Shown here in pieces: positions 50,598 through 61,693 of a stretch of DNA of 64,000 nt. How positions within the stretch are numbered: position 1 is the first letter of the stretch; every line of letters starts with the position of its first letter. The translations under genes were made by a program, and so were the position numbers. The notes beneath the pieces were generated by a model. That model searched no databases. It was not told where the DNA came from and was given only the letters and a program-made list of their open reading frames with translations. This DNA is from Aquabacterium humicola (GTDB lineage Bacteria > Pseudomonadota > Gammaproteobacteria > Burkholderiales > Burkholderiaceae_C): positions 124,001 through 188,000 of the forward strand of contig NZ_JARGNB010000008.1 of NCBI RefSeq assembly GCF_030167915.1, read 5' to 3'.

Positions 50598-51798
50598 CTT
50601 CGACACCCGCCTGGCCGAGCTCGATGCCGCCGGCCTGCGCCGCCGCCGCCGCGTAGTGCAGCCGGCGGCGCCGGCCGAGGCCAGCAGCACGCGGCTGATC
50701 GTCGACGGCGAAGAACTGCTGGCGTTCTGCAGCAACGACTACCTGGGGCTCGCCGGGCATCCGGCGCTGGTCGACGCGCTGTGCGCGGGCGCGCGCGAGG
50801 CAGGCGTCGGCTCGGGCGCGTCGCCGCTGGTCAGCGGCCATTCGGTCGCCAACGCCGAACTGGAGCGGGAGCTCGCGGCCTTCACCGGCCTGCCGCGCGC
50901 GCTGTACTTCTACGCCGGGTACGGCACCAACATCGGCATCGTGCCGGCGCTGGTCGGCGCCGGCGACGCGCTGCATTCGGACGCGCTGAACCATGCCTGC
51001 CTGATCGACGGCGCGCGGCTCGCCCGCGCGAGCATCCACCGCTACCCGCATGCCGACCTCGCTGCGCTGGACGCGGCGCTGGCCGCGAAGCCCGCGCGCC
51101 GGCAGCTGGTGATCAGCGACGCGGTGTTCAGCATGGACGGCGACGTCGCCGACCTGCGTGCGCTCCTCGCGCTGTGCGAGCGCCACGATGCGCTGCTGCT
51201 GATCGACGATGCGCACGGCTTCGGCGTGCTGGGCCCGCAGGGGCGCGGCGCGCTCGCGGCGGCGGGACTCACCGGCGCGGCCGCCTCGCGCCGCGTGCTC
51301 TACATGGCCACGCTCGGCAAGGCGCTCGGGGTGGCCGGCGCGTTCGTCGCCGGCGACGAGACGCTGATCGAGTGGCTGCTGCAGAAGACCCGCAGCTACA
51401 TCTTCGCCACCGCCGCGCCGGCGCCGCTGGCGCAGGCCCTGCGCGCGAGCCTGAGGCTCGCCGAGGCCGAGGACTGGCGGCGCGAGCGGCTGCGCTCGCT
51501 GATCGCGCGCCTGAAGAACGGCCTCGCCGGCCTGCCGTGGTCGCTCACCGAGTCGCCGACGCCGATCCAGCCGCTGGTGATCGGCGGCAACCGCGAGGCG
51601 CTGGCGGTGATGGAGGCCTTGCGCGAACGCGGCCTCTGGGTGCCGGCGATCCGCCCGCCGACGGTGCCCGAGGGCAGCGCGCGGCTGCGCATCACCTTGA
51701 GCGCGGTGCACCGCGACGAGGACGTCGACCGGCTCGCCGAGGCGCTGCACACCATCGCGCGCAGCCCCGCGCTGCGCGGCCGCGGCCTGCCCGCCTGA
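50578..51798 (+). CDS. bioF: 8-amino-7-oxononanoate synthase
   Basis: PLP enzyme joining pimeloyl-thioester and L-alanine. It has 406 residues from the ATG at 50578. Signatures: [23 protein letters not shown], the [10 protein letters not shown] strand, and PLP Lys in MATLGKALG near residue 247. The start lies inside bioD, giving a 20-base overlap. The order A-D-F leaves bioB and the pimeloyl-supplying genes outside this cluster. A hairpin formed across its stop codon ends the unit. Confidence 0.96.
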   Translation: MTSWLDDFDTRLAELDAAGLRRRRRVVQPAAPAEASSTRLIVDGEELLAFCSNDYLGLAGHPALVDALCAGAREAGVGSGASPLVSGHSVANAELERELAAFTGLPRALYFYAGYGTNIGIVPALVGAGDALHSDALNHACLIDGARLARASIHRYPHADLAALDAALAAKPARRQLVISDAVFSMDGDVADLRALLALCERHDALLLIDDAHGFGVLGPQGRGALAAAGLTGAAASRRVLYMATLGKALGVAGAFVAGDETLIEWLLQKTRSYIFATAAPAPLAQALRASLRLAEAEDWRRERLRSLIARLKNGLAGLPWSLTESPTPIQPLVIGGNREALAVMEALRERGLWVPAIRPPTVPEGSARLRITLSAVHRDEDVDRLAEALHTIARSPALRGRGLPA

Positions 51799-51808
51799 GA
51801 TCAGGCGG
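51791..51808. terminator. bidirectional hairpin between bioF and PAS gene
   Basis: CCGCCTGA and TCAGGCGG form an 8-bp inverted repeat with GA between; the left arm contains the bioF stop codon. The convergent PAS gene ends 18 bases further on. No U-tract. Confidence 0.5.
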
Positions 51809-51825
51809 CGCAGCGGGGGTCCGGA

Positions 51826-52440
51826 TCAGCGGTTCGGCGCGCGGGCCGGCGCCCGGTCGTCCGGGCCGGCGTCCATCCAGGCGACCAGGAAGGCCCGGCT
51901 GGCCGGGTCGGCGGCCACCGTCGCGTAGACCGCACGCGGCGCTTCCCCGTTCCGCGTCAGCCGCAGCGCGCGGGGCGCGGGGCGGCCCTCGCTCGCGGGC
52001 GTCAGCGCGGCGCGCAGCGCGAGGGCACTGTCAGGCGCGAGGAAGGCGTACAGCGACTGCCCGAGCAAGCCGTCGCGCTCGCCGCCCAGCAGCGCGGCGC
52101 CGGTCAGGTTGAGCTCGAGCAGCGCACCGCCGGCATCGATGGTGAAGCAGCCGACCGGCGCCGACTCGTACAGCTGGATCTGCCGGCTCAGCGCCGCCTC
52201 CAGCTCCGAGCGCGCGCCCCGCAATTCCTCCGTCTGCAGGTCGAGCTCGACCTGGTGCACCTGCAGTTCGTGCAGCAGGGCGAGCGCGTCGGCCGCCGTC
52301 GACGGCGACGAGGCCAGCTCGTAGAGCACGGCCAGGGCCTGCGACGCGCTGCCGTGCGCGTTCCGGCCATCGCCGGTCAGCCGGGAAACGGCGCGCTCGC
52401 GCAGGTCCGGCGGAGCCGCTGTTGGAGGAGTCTTCGGCAT
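51826..52440 (-). CDS. PAS-domain protein, stand-alone
   Basis: A 204-residue protein. An N-terminal ~40 residues and a coiled coil (HELQVHQVELDLQTEELRGA near 60-80) precede one PAS domain (~90-190), whose start is LYESAPVGCFTIDAGG. There is no output domain. The HELQVHQ coiled-coil pattern recurs in chemoreceptor- and CheBR-associated PAS proteins. It lies 44 bases downstream of the CheB-CheR fusion on the same strand and is probably its partner. ATG at 52440 follows TGGAGGAG-like purines. Confidence 0.85.
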   Translation of the reverse strand: MPKTPPTAAPPDLRERAVSRLTGDGRNAHGSASQALAVLYELASSPSTAADALALLHELQVHQVELDLQTEELRGARSELEAALSRQIQLYESAPVGCFTIDAGGALLELNLTGAALLGGERDGLLGQSLYAFLAPDSALALRAALTPASEGRPAPRALRLTRNGEAPRAVYATVAADPASRAFLVAWMDAGPDDRAPARAPNR

Positions 52441-52484
52441 GGGCGTGGTCTCGCTCGGCGCCAGGGCGCCGGCCGATGCCGACT

Positions 52485-55046
<2,562 letters not shown>

Positions 55047-55159
55047 GCGCGAGTATGGGACCCAAACCGCGCCGCCCAGGTCGGGCGCACCGATGCGACG
55101 GACCAGCGAGCTGGCCTCGACCCCCATGGCAGCAGAGGGGTTGGGCCGGAAAGCGCCGC

Positions 55160-55177
55160 GACTGATCAAAATCAGTC
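55160..55177. promoter_or_regulatory. FNR/Crp-like palindrome in the divergent promoter
   Basis: GACTGAT-CAAA-ATCAGTC, perfect 7-base arms with a 4-base spacer, the architecture of FNR-family sites (TTGAT-N4-ATCAA). It is 58 bases upstream of the Crp/Fnr-family gene and 113 bases upstream of the CheB-CheR fusion, so it could serve autoregulation and the divergent gene. Confidence 0.6.
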
Positions 55178-55235
55178 AGCCCGCGCTGGCCGGCGGTACA
55201 AGGACGCAGGCCTGACCGGTTCCAGGGAGACTGCC

Positions 55236-56018
55236 ATGACCATGACCGCCGACGTGCAGGGGAACCGCCTGCTCGCTGCGCTGCCGCAGGCCGACCGCGA
55301 GCGCTGGCTGGCCCGGCTGGAACCGGTCATGCTGCGCCGCGACCAGGTCCTGTACGACGCGGGTGTCGCGCCGTCCCACGCCTACTTTCCGACCACGGCC
55401 ATCGTCTCGCTGATGTACATCGAGGCCGATGGCGCGTCGACCGAAACCGCCGTCGTCGGTCGCGAGGGCCTGGTCGGCGCGGCGCTGCTGCTCGGCGGCG
55501 AATCGACGTGCGGCCGGGCCGTCGTGCGCCGTGCCGGCGAAGGGTTCCGGATCGGTGCGCAGGCGATCAGCGAAGAGTTCACCCGCAGCGCCGACGTCAC
55601 CCGGCTGCTGCTGCGCGGCCTGCAGGCGCAGATCACCCAGACCGCCCAGACCAGCGTGTGCAACCGCCACCACACCATCGGCCAGCAGCTCTGCCGCTGC
55701 CTGCTGATGACGCACGACCGCAGCGTCAGCGACACGCTCGACCTGACGCAGGAAACCCTGGGCACCCTGATCGGCGTGCGCCGCGAAAGCGTGACGCAGG
55801 CGGCGCTGCAGCTGCAGGACGCGGGCCTGATCCGGTATGGCCGCGGGCACATCCGCATCCTGGACCGGGCCGGCCTGGAGCGCGCGGCCTGCGAGTGTTA
55901 TGAAGTGGTCCGGCGCGAGTACGACCGGCTGCTGCCACCGCCGCGGCGAGCGCCCGCGCCGCCCACCGACACCATGGCGGCCGAGCCGCGGCGCGCCCGC
56001 GGGCGCGTTCACGCCTGA
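55236..56018 (+). CDS. Crp/Fnr-family transcriptional regulator
   Basis: A 260-residue regulator. A cyclic-nucleotide-binding-type beta barrel (~25-140) is followed by a winged helix (~155-225) with LTQETLGTLIGVRRESVTQAALQL as recognition region. There is no N-terminal Cys cluster of the [4Fe-4S] FNR type; isolated Cys residues occur. A basic ~25-residue C-terminal tail is unusual. CAGGGAGACTGCC precedes the ATG at 55236. It is divergent from the CheB-CheR fusion across the FNR-like palindrome and 34 bases upstream of the VIT1/CCC1 gene, its likely co-transcribed partner. The signal is unknown. Confidence 0.9.
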   Translation: MTMTADVQGNRLLAALPQADRERWLARLEPVMLRRDQVLYDAGVAPSHAYFPTTAIVSLMYIEADGASTETAVVGREGLVGAALLLGGESTCGRAVVRRAGEGFRIGAQAISEEFTRSADVTRLLLRGLQAQITQTAQTSVCNRHHTIGQQLCRCLLMTHDRSVSDTLDLTQETLGTLIGVRRESVTQAALQLQDAGLIRYGRGHIRILDRAGLERAACECYEVVRREYDRLLPPPRRAPAPPTDTMAAEPRRARGRVHA

Positions 56019-56052
56019 GCGTGCGCAGCCGCGCGGGCCGCCACCGTCACCG

Positions 56053-56754
56053 ATGCGATCGACCCTCCATCATTTCGAACGCCACCGCACCGACCGGATC
56101 GGCTGGCTGCGGGCCGCGGTGCTCGGCGCCAACGACGGCATCGTCTCGACGGCCAGCCTCGTCCTGGGGGTGGTGGCGGCCGGTGCCAGCCACGACAACA
56201 TCCTGGTGACCGGTGTCGCGGGCCTGGTCGCCGGCGCGATGTCGATGGCCGCCGGCGAATACGTCTCGGTGCATTCGCAGGCCGACACCGAGAAGGCCGA
56301 CCTGTCGCGTGAGCGCACCGAGCTCGACAGGGACCCGGACGCCGAGCTGCGCGAGCTGTCGGCCATCTACGTCGCCCGCGGCCTCGACCCCGCGCTCGCG
56401 GCGCAGGTGGCGGGCCAGCTGATGGCGCATGACGCGCTCGGCGCGCACGCGCGCGACGAGCTCGGGATCTCCGAGACGCTCAGCGCGCGCCCGCTGCAGG
56501 CCGCGCTGGCCTCCGCCGCCAGCTTTGCGGTCGGTGCCGCCCTGCCGCTGGGGGTGACGGCCCTCGTGCGCGGGCCGGGCCTGCAGGCCTGGGTGTCGGT
56601 CACCTCGCTCGGGTTCCTGGCGCTGCTGGGGGCGGTGGCCGCCAAGGCCGGCAATGCCGGGGTGCTGGCGAGCGCGTCCCGCGTCACCTTCTGGGGTGCG
56701 CTGGCAATGGCCGTCACCGCCGGCGCGGGGATGCTGTTCGGCGCGGTGGCGTAG
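56053..56754 (+). CDS. VIT1/CCC1-family membrane protein (putative Fe/Mn transporter)
   Basis: A 233-residue membrane protein with about five hydrophobic segments. LRAAVLGANDGIVSTASLVLGV at residues ~19-40 and MSMAAGEYVSVHSQAD near 67-82 are the family signatures; the latter contains Glu and Ser used in metal handling. Eukaryotic members load iron or manganese into vacuoles; bacterial ones are proposed exporters. The cytoplasmic helical insert around 85-140 carries many acidic residues, as in the metal-binding domain of plant VIT1. It follows the Crp/Fnr gene by 34 bases. Confidence 0.9.
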   Translation: MRSTLHHFERHRTDRIGWLRAAVLGANDGIVSTASLVLGVVAAGASHDNILVTGVAGLVAGAMSMAAGEYVSVHSQADTEKADLSRERTELDRDPDAELRELSAIYVARGLDPALAAQVAGQLMAHDALGAHARDELGISETLSARPLQAALASAASFAVGAALPLGVTALVRGPGLQAWVSVTSLGFLALLGAVAAKAGNAGVLASASRVTFWGALAMAVTAGAGMLFGAVA

Positions 56755-56886
56755 CTTGCGCCGGCGCAAGAACGACCCGCGGGTGACGCCTGCGGGCCGC
56801 AGCTGTGTTCGCCACCGCACAGGCGCCGGACGGCGGTGCGGTCATATTGCGCCGAAGGGCACCCTGGGGTGCTGCACGGAGGTCCC

Positions 56887-57702
56887 ATGCGATCGCTCCC
56901 GTTGGACGACAGGCGAAGCGGCGGCGCATTCAGCGTGCTGCATCGACCCCTCCCGTCGGAGGCTGCTGAACCGGAGAGCGCGCGCGCGCCGTCGGTCGAC
57001 ATCCTCTCGCTGGTGGCGCACGAGCTGCGCAATGGCTTGCTGCCGCTGCGTCTGGCCGCGGCGCAGATCGACGCCGCCCGGGTCGACGCCAAGCGCCTGA
57101 CCCGATTGCGCTTCACCATCGAGCAGCAGGTCGACCACCTGTCGGGGCTGATCGGCGACCTGCTGGACGTCTCGCGCGCCAGGAACGGCAAGCTTCGGCT
57201 GGCGTGCCGCCCGCTGGACGTGGCCACCATCCTGGCGCGCTGCGTGGCGGACTGCCGGCCCCGCATGGCCGCCCATGCGCAGCACCTGGAGGTGCGGGTG
57301 CCGGCCGGGCCGCTGCCCCTCAGCGGCGATCCGGAGCGGCTGGTGCAGGTCTTCGACAACCTGCTCGACAACGCGTGCAAGTACACCCCGCCCGGCGGCC
57401 GCATCGTGCTCTGCGCGGCCCTGATGCCCGACGGCGTCGAGGTGAGCGTCTGCGACGACGGCATCGGCATCGCGGCGGAGGCCCTCGGCCGCGTCTTCGA
57501 GCCGTTCGTGCAGGTGGACACGGCCGTCGGCTTCAACGGCGCCGGACTCGGCATCGGCCTGTCGGTGGTGCGCGAGCTGGTGCAGGCGCACGGCGGCCAG
57601 GTCATTGCGCGCAGCGCCGGACCCGGGCTGGGCAGCTGCTTCACGATCACGCTCCCGTTCGCAGGCCCGCCGCGGACGGTCGCACAGGAGGAATCGAGAT
57701 GA
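56887..57702 (+). CDS. sensor histidine kinase core without sensor domain
   Basis: A 271-residue soluble kinase with a ~40-residue N terminus, HisKA with His in LVAHELRNGLLPL near residue 45, and HATPase (N-box NLLDNACKYTP, G1 DDGIGIA, G2 GAGLGIGL). It lacks any sensor or membrane segment, so input must come from a partner, possibly the PAS or CheB-CheR proteins nearby. GGAGGTCCC precedes the ATG. It overlaps the small membrane protein gene by four bases (ATGA). Confidence 0.88.
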   Translation: MRSLPLDDRRSGGAFSVLHRPLPSEAAEPESARAPSVDILSLVAHELRNGLLPLRLAAAQIDAARVDAKRLTRLRFTIEQQVDHLSGLIGDLLDVSRARNGKLRLACRPLDVATILARCVADCRPRMAAHAQHLEVRVPAGPLPLSGDPERLVQVFDNLLDNACKYTPPGGRIVLCAALMPDGVEVSVCDDGIGIAAEALGRVFEPFVQVDTAVGFNGAGLGIGLSVVRELVQAHGGQVIARSAGPGLGSCFTITLPFAGPPRTVAQEESR

Positions 57703-57920
57703 ACGGCATCCGGATCGTGGCCATCGTGTTGATCGTCGCCGGCGCGCTGGGGCTGGCCTACGGCAGCTTCAGCTACACCAAGGACACCCACAAGGCCAAG
57801 CTCGGGCCGATCGAGTTGTCGGTGAAGGAGCGCGAGACCGTCAACGTGCCGGTGTGGGCGGGCGTCGGGGCCATCGTGATCGGCGGCCTGCTGCTCGTCT
57901 TCGGCGACCGCAAGCGTTGA
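57699..57920 (+). CDS. small two-TM membrane protein (DUF3185-like)
   Basis: A 73-residue protein with membrane segments at ~4-24 and ~50-68, separated by a basic/acidic loop with KDTHKAKLGPIELSVKER. AGGAGGAATCGAG precedes the ATG, which overlaps the kinase stop. Proteins of this layout are common in stress-related clusters near CsbD; the family assignment is tentative and function unknown. Confidence 0.82.
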   Translation: MNGIRIVAIVLIVAGALGLAYGSFSYTKDTHKAKLGPIELSVKERETVNVPVWAGVGAIVIGGLLLVFGDRKR

Positions 57921-57930
57921 GCAGTCTCCC

Positions 57931-58650
57931 TCAGGGCCGGACGGCCATCTCGGTGCGACCTTGGCCCGCGCCGGCGCGGTCGGCCGGCGGGCGCAGGCGC
58001 AGTGAAACCACGGCGAACGATGCGCCCAGGAGAGCGCCGGCCAGCACGTCGAGAACCACGTGCTGGCGAATCGCCACGGTCGACCAGACGATGGCCAGGA
58101 CCCACGCGAGGTTGATGCCGCGCAGCGTGAGCGGGGCCGCGGACGCCTTCAGGACCTGGTCGATCCACGCCGCCGTGAACAGCGCGAACGCGACGTGCAT
58201 CGACGGGCACGCGTTGCCCGCGGCATCCATGCCTCTGAGCAGCCGCAGCGCGGACCCGCCCGCGAGCTCGGCCGCCTGCGGCGGCACGACGGTCGGCCAG
58301 CAGAGGAAGATGCCCAGGCCGGTCACGCCGAGGCCCGCCGCCCAGAGGGCGTAGGACCGCAGCTGGCGCAGCGTCGGCAGCAGGCCCGGCGCGATGCCGA
58401 CATAGAACCACAGCGACACATACGCCACGAGCATCGCGGGCTGGAAGGGGATCAGCGCGTCGAGCGCCGTCAGCGGCATGACCGTCGCCAGGGAGGTCGG
58501 GTGCTGGAGCAGGCGGAAGTAGGCGACGAAGAACACCGCGATGAACGCGGTGATGCAGAACAGCTTCGGCAGGAACAGGCAGCGCAGGCGTCGCGACAAC
58601 GCCGCCCGCCATCGCGGTGCCGGCTCGGCGATGGCGTGGCGGCCGGTCAA
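57931..58650 (-). CDS. PAP2-family membrane phosphatase or transferase
   Basis: An integral membrane protein of about 239 residues with five to six hydrophobic segments. The PAP2 core is recognisable as NACPSMHVAF near residue 155 and IRQHVVLDVLAG near residue 200, which match the PSxH and HxxxD motifs of the inositolphosphotransferase-like branch; the KxxxxxxRP motif is not evident. No in-frame ATG precedes the first membrane segment, so the start is TTG at 58650 (overlapping the CsbD stop) or GTG at 58665. It is co-directional with CsbD. The substrate is probably a lipid phosphate. Confidence 0.8.
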   Translation of the reverse strand: MTGRHAIAEPAPRWRAALSRRLRCLFLPKLFCITAFIAVFFVAYFRLLQHPTSLATVMPLTALDALIPFQPAMLVAYVSLWFYVGIAPGLLPTLRQLRSYALWAAGLGVTGLGIFLCWPTVVPPQAAELAGGSALRLLRGMDAAGNACPSMHVAFALFTAAWIDQVLKASAAPLTLRGINLAWVLAIVWSTVAIRQHVVLDVLAGALLGASFAVVSLRLRPPADRAGAGQGRTEMAVRP

Positions 58651-58868
58651 CGCTTCGTGAACCACGAATCGGTGGCCTTGTTTTCCCACGCGGCCAGCTG
58701 CTTCTCGACCTCTTCCTTGGCCAGGCCGTAGCGCTCCTGGATCTTGCCGGCGAGCTGTTCGCGGTGCCCGGCCACGACATCGATGTCGTCGTCGGTCAGC
58801 TTGCCCCATTCCGACTTCACCTTGCCCGTGACCTGCTTCCAGTTCCCCTTGATGCGATCCCAGTTCAT
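58647..58868 (-). CDS. CsbD-family stress protein
   Basis: A 73-residue hydrophilic protein with the CsbD signature MNWDRIKGNWKQVTGKVKSEWG at its start and DDDIDVVAGHREQLAGKIQ in the middle. Family members are induced by general stress; the molecular role is unknown. The ATG at 58868 is fixed by the family N terminus. It ends where the PAP2 gene begins. The 166-base gap upstream, to the pabB end, shows no clear promoter hexamers. Confidence 0.93.
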   Translation of the reverse strand: MNWDRIKGNWKQVTGKVKSEWGKLTDDDIDVVAGHREQLAGKIQERYGLAKEEVEKQLAAWENKATDSWFTKR

Positions 58869-59034
58869 GACATGCGTCCTTCGCGTCGGTGGATGGGCAC
58901 GGCGCCCACGTCCGCCCGCGAGGCCGCCGCGAGGGTGCATGGCGGCGCGGGCACTGCCGTGCATTGGGACGCAGCGCGGGCGATCGTTCTGTGCGCAAGC
59001 GAACGCAGCACGCGTCCCGATGGACGCCGCGCCG

Positions 59035-60822
59035 TCAAACGTCTGAGGCGATCTCGCGCATCGCCGCGTGCGCGGACCAGGGCCACGCCGGCGTCACCGG
59101 CAGCCAGCCGCGCAGGCTGTTGACGAAGGCGAGCGCCCGCGCCTGCGGCAGCTCATCCAAGCGCACCACTGCTTCGCGGACCCGGCCGCCGCGCAGCGCC
59201 GCGGCGCGGCCGATGCCGTCGAGCAGGCCGCAGCGCAGCGGCGGCGTGACCCACGTGCCGTCGGCGCGCTGCACGCAGACGTTGCCGCGGGTGAACTCGG
59301 TGAGCTCGCCGGCGTCGTTCCACAGCAGCGTGTCGAAGACGTCGGCCTCGCGCGGCGCGAAGCGCTCGTAGTGCGCGCGCCGCGTGGTCTTGAAGCGCAC
59401 GAACTCGCTGGTCGCGATCGGCGCGTCGGCCAGCTGCACGCGCGGCGGCGGGCCGGCGTGGTCCGCATGCGCGAACGCTTCGAGCGATGGCGTGCCGGCG
59501 ACGTCCAGCAGCAGCCGCACGCGCCATGTGCCCTGGCGGTGCGTGGCGGCGAGCGCATCGAGCGCGGCCTGCACGAGCGCCGCATCGAAGGCGAAGCCGA
59601 AGTGCACCGCCGCGCGCTGAAGCCGCGCGACGTGCGCCGCGCGCTCGCGCCATGCACCGCCCTCGAGCCGCATCGTCTCCAGCAACCGGAACGGCTCGCT
59701 CGCGCGTTCGACGAAGCCACGTTTGGTCGCCCATTCGCGCCACTCGCCGTCGGCGCGCGCATCGGCGGTGATGCCGCTGCCGAGGCCGCAGCTGGCGCGG
59801 TCGCCGGCGAGGCGCACGGTGCGGATCGGCACGTTGAAGGTCGCCGCGCCGCCGGGCTGCACGACACCGACCGCGCCGCAGTACACCCCGCGCGGCCCCG
59901 GCTCCAGGCGGCGGATCAAACGCATCGCCTGCACCTTCGGCGCGCCGGTCACCGAGCCGCAGGGGAACAGCGCGGCGAAGACGTCGGCCAGCGTGATGCC
60001 GGGCCGCGTGCGCGCCTCGACCACCGAGCTCATCTGCCACACCGTCGGCCAGGCCTGCAGCGCGAAGAGCTGCGGCACGCGCACCGAGTGCAGCTCGGCG
60101 ACGTGCGAGAGGTCGTTGCGGATCAGGTCGACGATCATCAGGTTCTCGGCGCGTTCCTTCTCCGATGCGCGCAGCGCCGCGGCGTTGGCCGCGTCCTCGT
60201 CCGCCGTCGCGCCGCGCGCGGCCGTGCCCTTCATCGGCCGCGCTTCCAGGCGGCGATCGGCCCAGTGGAAGAAGAGCTCGGGCGAGGCCGACAGGACCTG
60301 CTCGCCGCCGGCATCGATGAAGGCGGCGAAGGCGCGCGGCTGCGCGCGGCGCAGCGCGTCGAACAGCGCGCGGGCATTCCCTTCGCGCAGCCGGCCATGC
60401 ACGGTGGCGGTGTGGTTGACCTGGTAGAGCGCGCCGGCGGCGATCGCCTCGAGGATCGCGGCGATGTCGGCATCGAAGCGCGCGCGCGGCGGCAGCGTGC
60501 CCCAGTCGATGCGTGCGCCGTCGCCTAGCGGCGCGGGCAGCGGCAGCGCGGTCTCGTGCACGCCGAACCAGGCCAGCGGACCGTCGGCCGGATCGTGCGG
60601 ATGCGTCACCAGCGCGCGGTCGAAGGCCGGCGCGGCTTCGTAGCGCAGGTAGCCGACGCACCAACGGCCCTGCGCGGCCTCGTCCGCCACCGCGTCGAGC
60701 ACGTGGCGCACGTCGCCCAGCCTGTGGGCCGCGTGCACGCGCAGCGGCGCGCCGAACGCGCAGTGCAGCGCCGGATCGGCGAAGTCGATCAAGGCGTGCA
60801 GGGGGGCTTCGGGAGACGGCAT
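59035..60822 (-). CDS. pabB: aminodeoxychorismate synthase component I fused to aminodeoxychorismate lyase (PabB-PabC)
   Basis: A 595-residue fusion giving 4-aminobenzoate for folate synthesis from chorismate and ammonia (with PabA). Residues ~1-360 are the chorismate-binding PabB domain with PMKGTAARG near residue 195, RNDLSHVAE near 235 and CGSVTGAPK near 275. Residues ~375-595 are a PLP fold-type IV lyase (PabC-like) with the PLP Lys in RFKTTRR near 475 and LTEFTRGNVCV. The PabC part lacks a separate start. PabA is not in the window. The gene is 50 bases downstream of the DUF429 gene and in the same direction. Confidence 0.93.
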   Translation of the reverse strand: MPSPEAPLHALIDFADPALHCAFGAPLRVHAAHRLGDVRHVLDAVADEAAQGRWCVGYLRYEAAPAFDRALVTHPHDPADGPLAWFGVHETALPLPAPLGDGARIDWGTLPPRARFDADIAAILEAIAAGALYQVNHTATVHGRLREGNARALFDALRRAQPRAFAAFIDAGGEQVLSASPELFFHWADRRLEARPMKGTAARGATADEDAANAAALRASEKERAENLMIVDLIRNDLSHVAELHSVRVPQLFALQAWPTVWQMSSVVEARTRPGITLADVFAALFPCGSVTGAPKVQAMRLIRRLEPGPRGVYCGAVGVVQPGGAATFNVPIRTVRLAGDRASCGLGSGITADARADGEWREWATKRGFVERASEPFRLLETMRLEGGAWRERAAHVARLQRAAVHFGFAFDAALVQAALDALAATHRQGTWRVRLLLDVAGTPSLEAFAHADHAGPPPRVQLADAPIATSEFVRFKTTRRAHYERFAPREADVFDTLLWNDAGELTEFTRGNVCVQRADGTWVTPPLRCGLLDGIGRAAALRGGRVREAVVRLDELPQARALAFVNSLRGWLPVTPAWPWSAHAAMREIASDV

Positions 60823-60873
60823 GAGGGCGCGCAGTCTAGGGCCTGGCCACGGGGCGGCCGCTGAGCGCGAGGC

Positions 60874-61680
60874 TCAGGCGGAGACGATCCAGCCTTCGAG
60901 CGGATCGACGTTCGCCGGCAGCCCCCAGCCCGGCCGGGCCTGGCCCCAGGCGGCCTGCACCAGGCACAGCGCGGCGTCCAGCGCGTCGCCGCTCGCATCG
61001 TCGATCAGCGCGGCGTGCTGCGCCGGCGTGAGGTTCAGCCGCAGCGCCAGGCGCGTGCGGCCCTGCTCCAGCGCCTCGACGAGGTCCTTGCGCGCGATCA
61101 GCCGCTCGGCGGTCTGCTTGGCCGCCTCGTCGCTCTTGTACGGGCGCCGCCCGATCAGCTCGCGCGCGAGCAGGCCGGGGTAGGCCTCCAGCGCGATGCG
61201 CGGCGCGTCGGCCGCCACGGCCTCGTGCGCCGGGAAGGCGGCGCCGACGCCGCGCAGCAGCGGCACGCCGGCGTGCAGCATCCAGGCCACCGGCGGATTG
61301 ATCCACTTCATCGACGGGCTGGAACCGGCCGGCCCGTCGCAGGCCCGGTGCGCGAACTTGCCGCCCACCGGCCGCGCATCGCAGAAGGCGACGAAGGCCT
61401 CGCGGATCGCCGGCCGCGTCATTCGGGCGTAATGATCGATGCAGGCGGACCAGCCGGTCGGCCAGCCGAGGGTCTCGACCAGCTCGCGCGGCAGCCCGAA
61501 CGGCAGGTCGAAGCCGCCGGTCCACGCGGGCTGCGCATCGAGCCACGCGGCGAACGCGCCATGCGTCGCGAAGCGCTCCAGCCGCTGCAGTTGCACGACC
61601 GCGCCGCGGACGAGGCCGACGGCCACGACCACCGGCTTGCGCTGCGTCGGCGTGCTGGAGAAATCGACGCCGATCAGCAT
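60874..61680 (-). CDS. DUF429 domain-containing protein
   Basis: A 268-residue protein whose N terminus MLIGVDFSSTPTQRKP and the segments GGFDLPFGLP and DALDAALCLVQAAW are typical of the DUF429 family, an RNase H-like fold of unknown biochemical function. Acidic residues near the start (Asp6), mid-chain (Asp58) and end (Asp in GDALDA) are positioned like a metal site, which hints at nuclease activity; this is inference. It lies 13 bases downstream of the diguanylate cyclase gene on the same strand. Confidence 0.87.
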   Translation of the reverse strand: MLIGVDFSSTPTQRKPVVVAVGLVRGAVVQLQRLERFATHGAFAAWLDAQPAWTGGFDLPFGLPRELVETLGWPTGWSACIDHYARMTRPAIREAFVAFCDARPVGGKFAHRACDGPAGSSPSMKWINPPVAWMLHAGVPLLRGVGAAFPAHEAVAADAPRIALEAYPGLLARELIGRRPYKSDEAAKQTAERLIARKDLVEALEQGRTRLALRLNLTPAQHAALIDDASGDALDAALCLVQAAWGQARPGWGLPANVDPLEGWIVSA

Positions 61681-61693
61681 CAGGGCGTGCGGC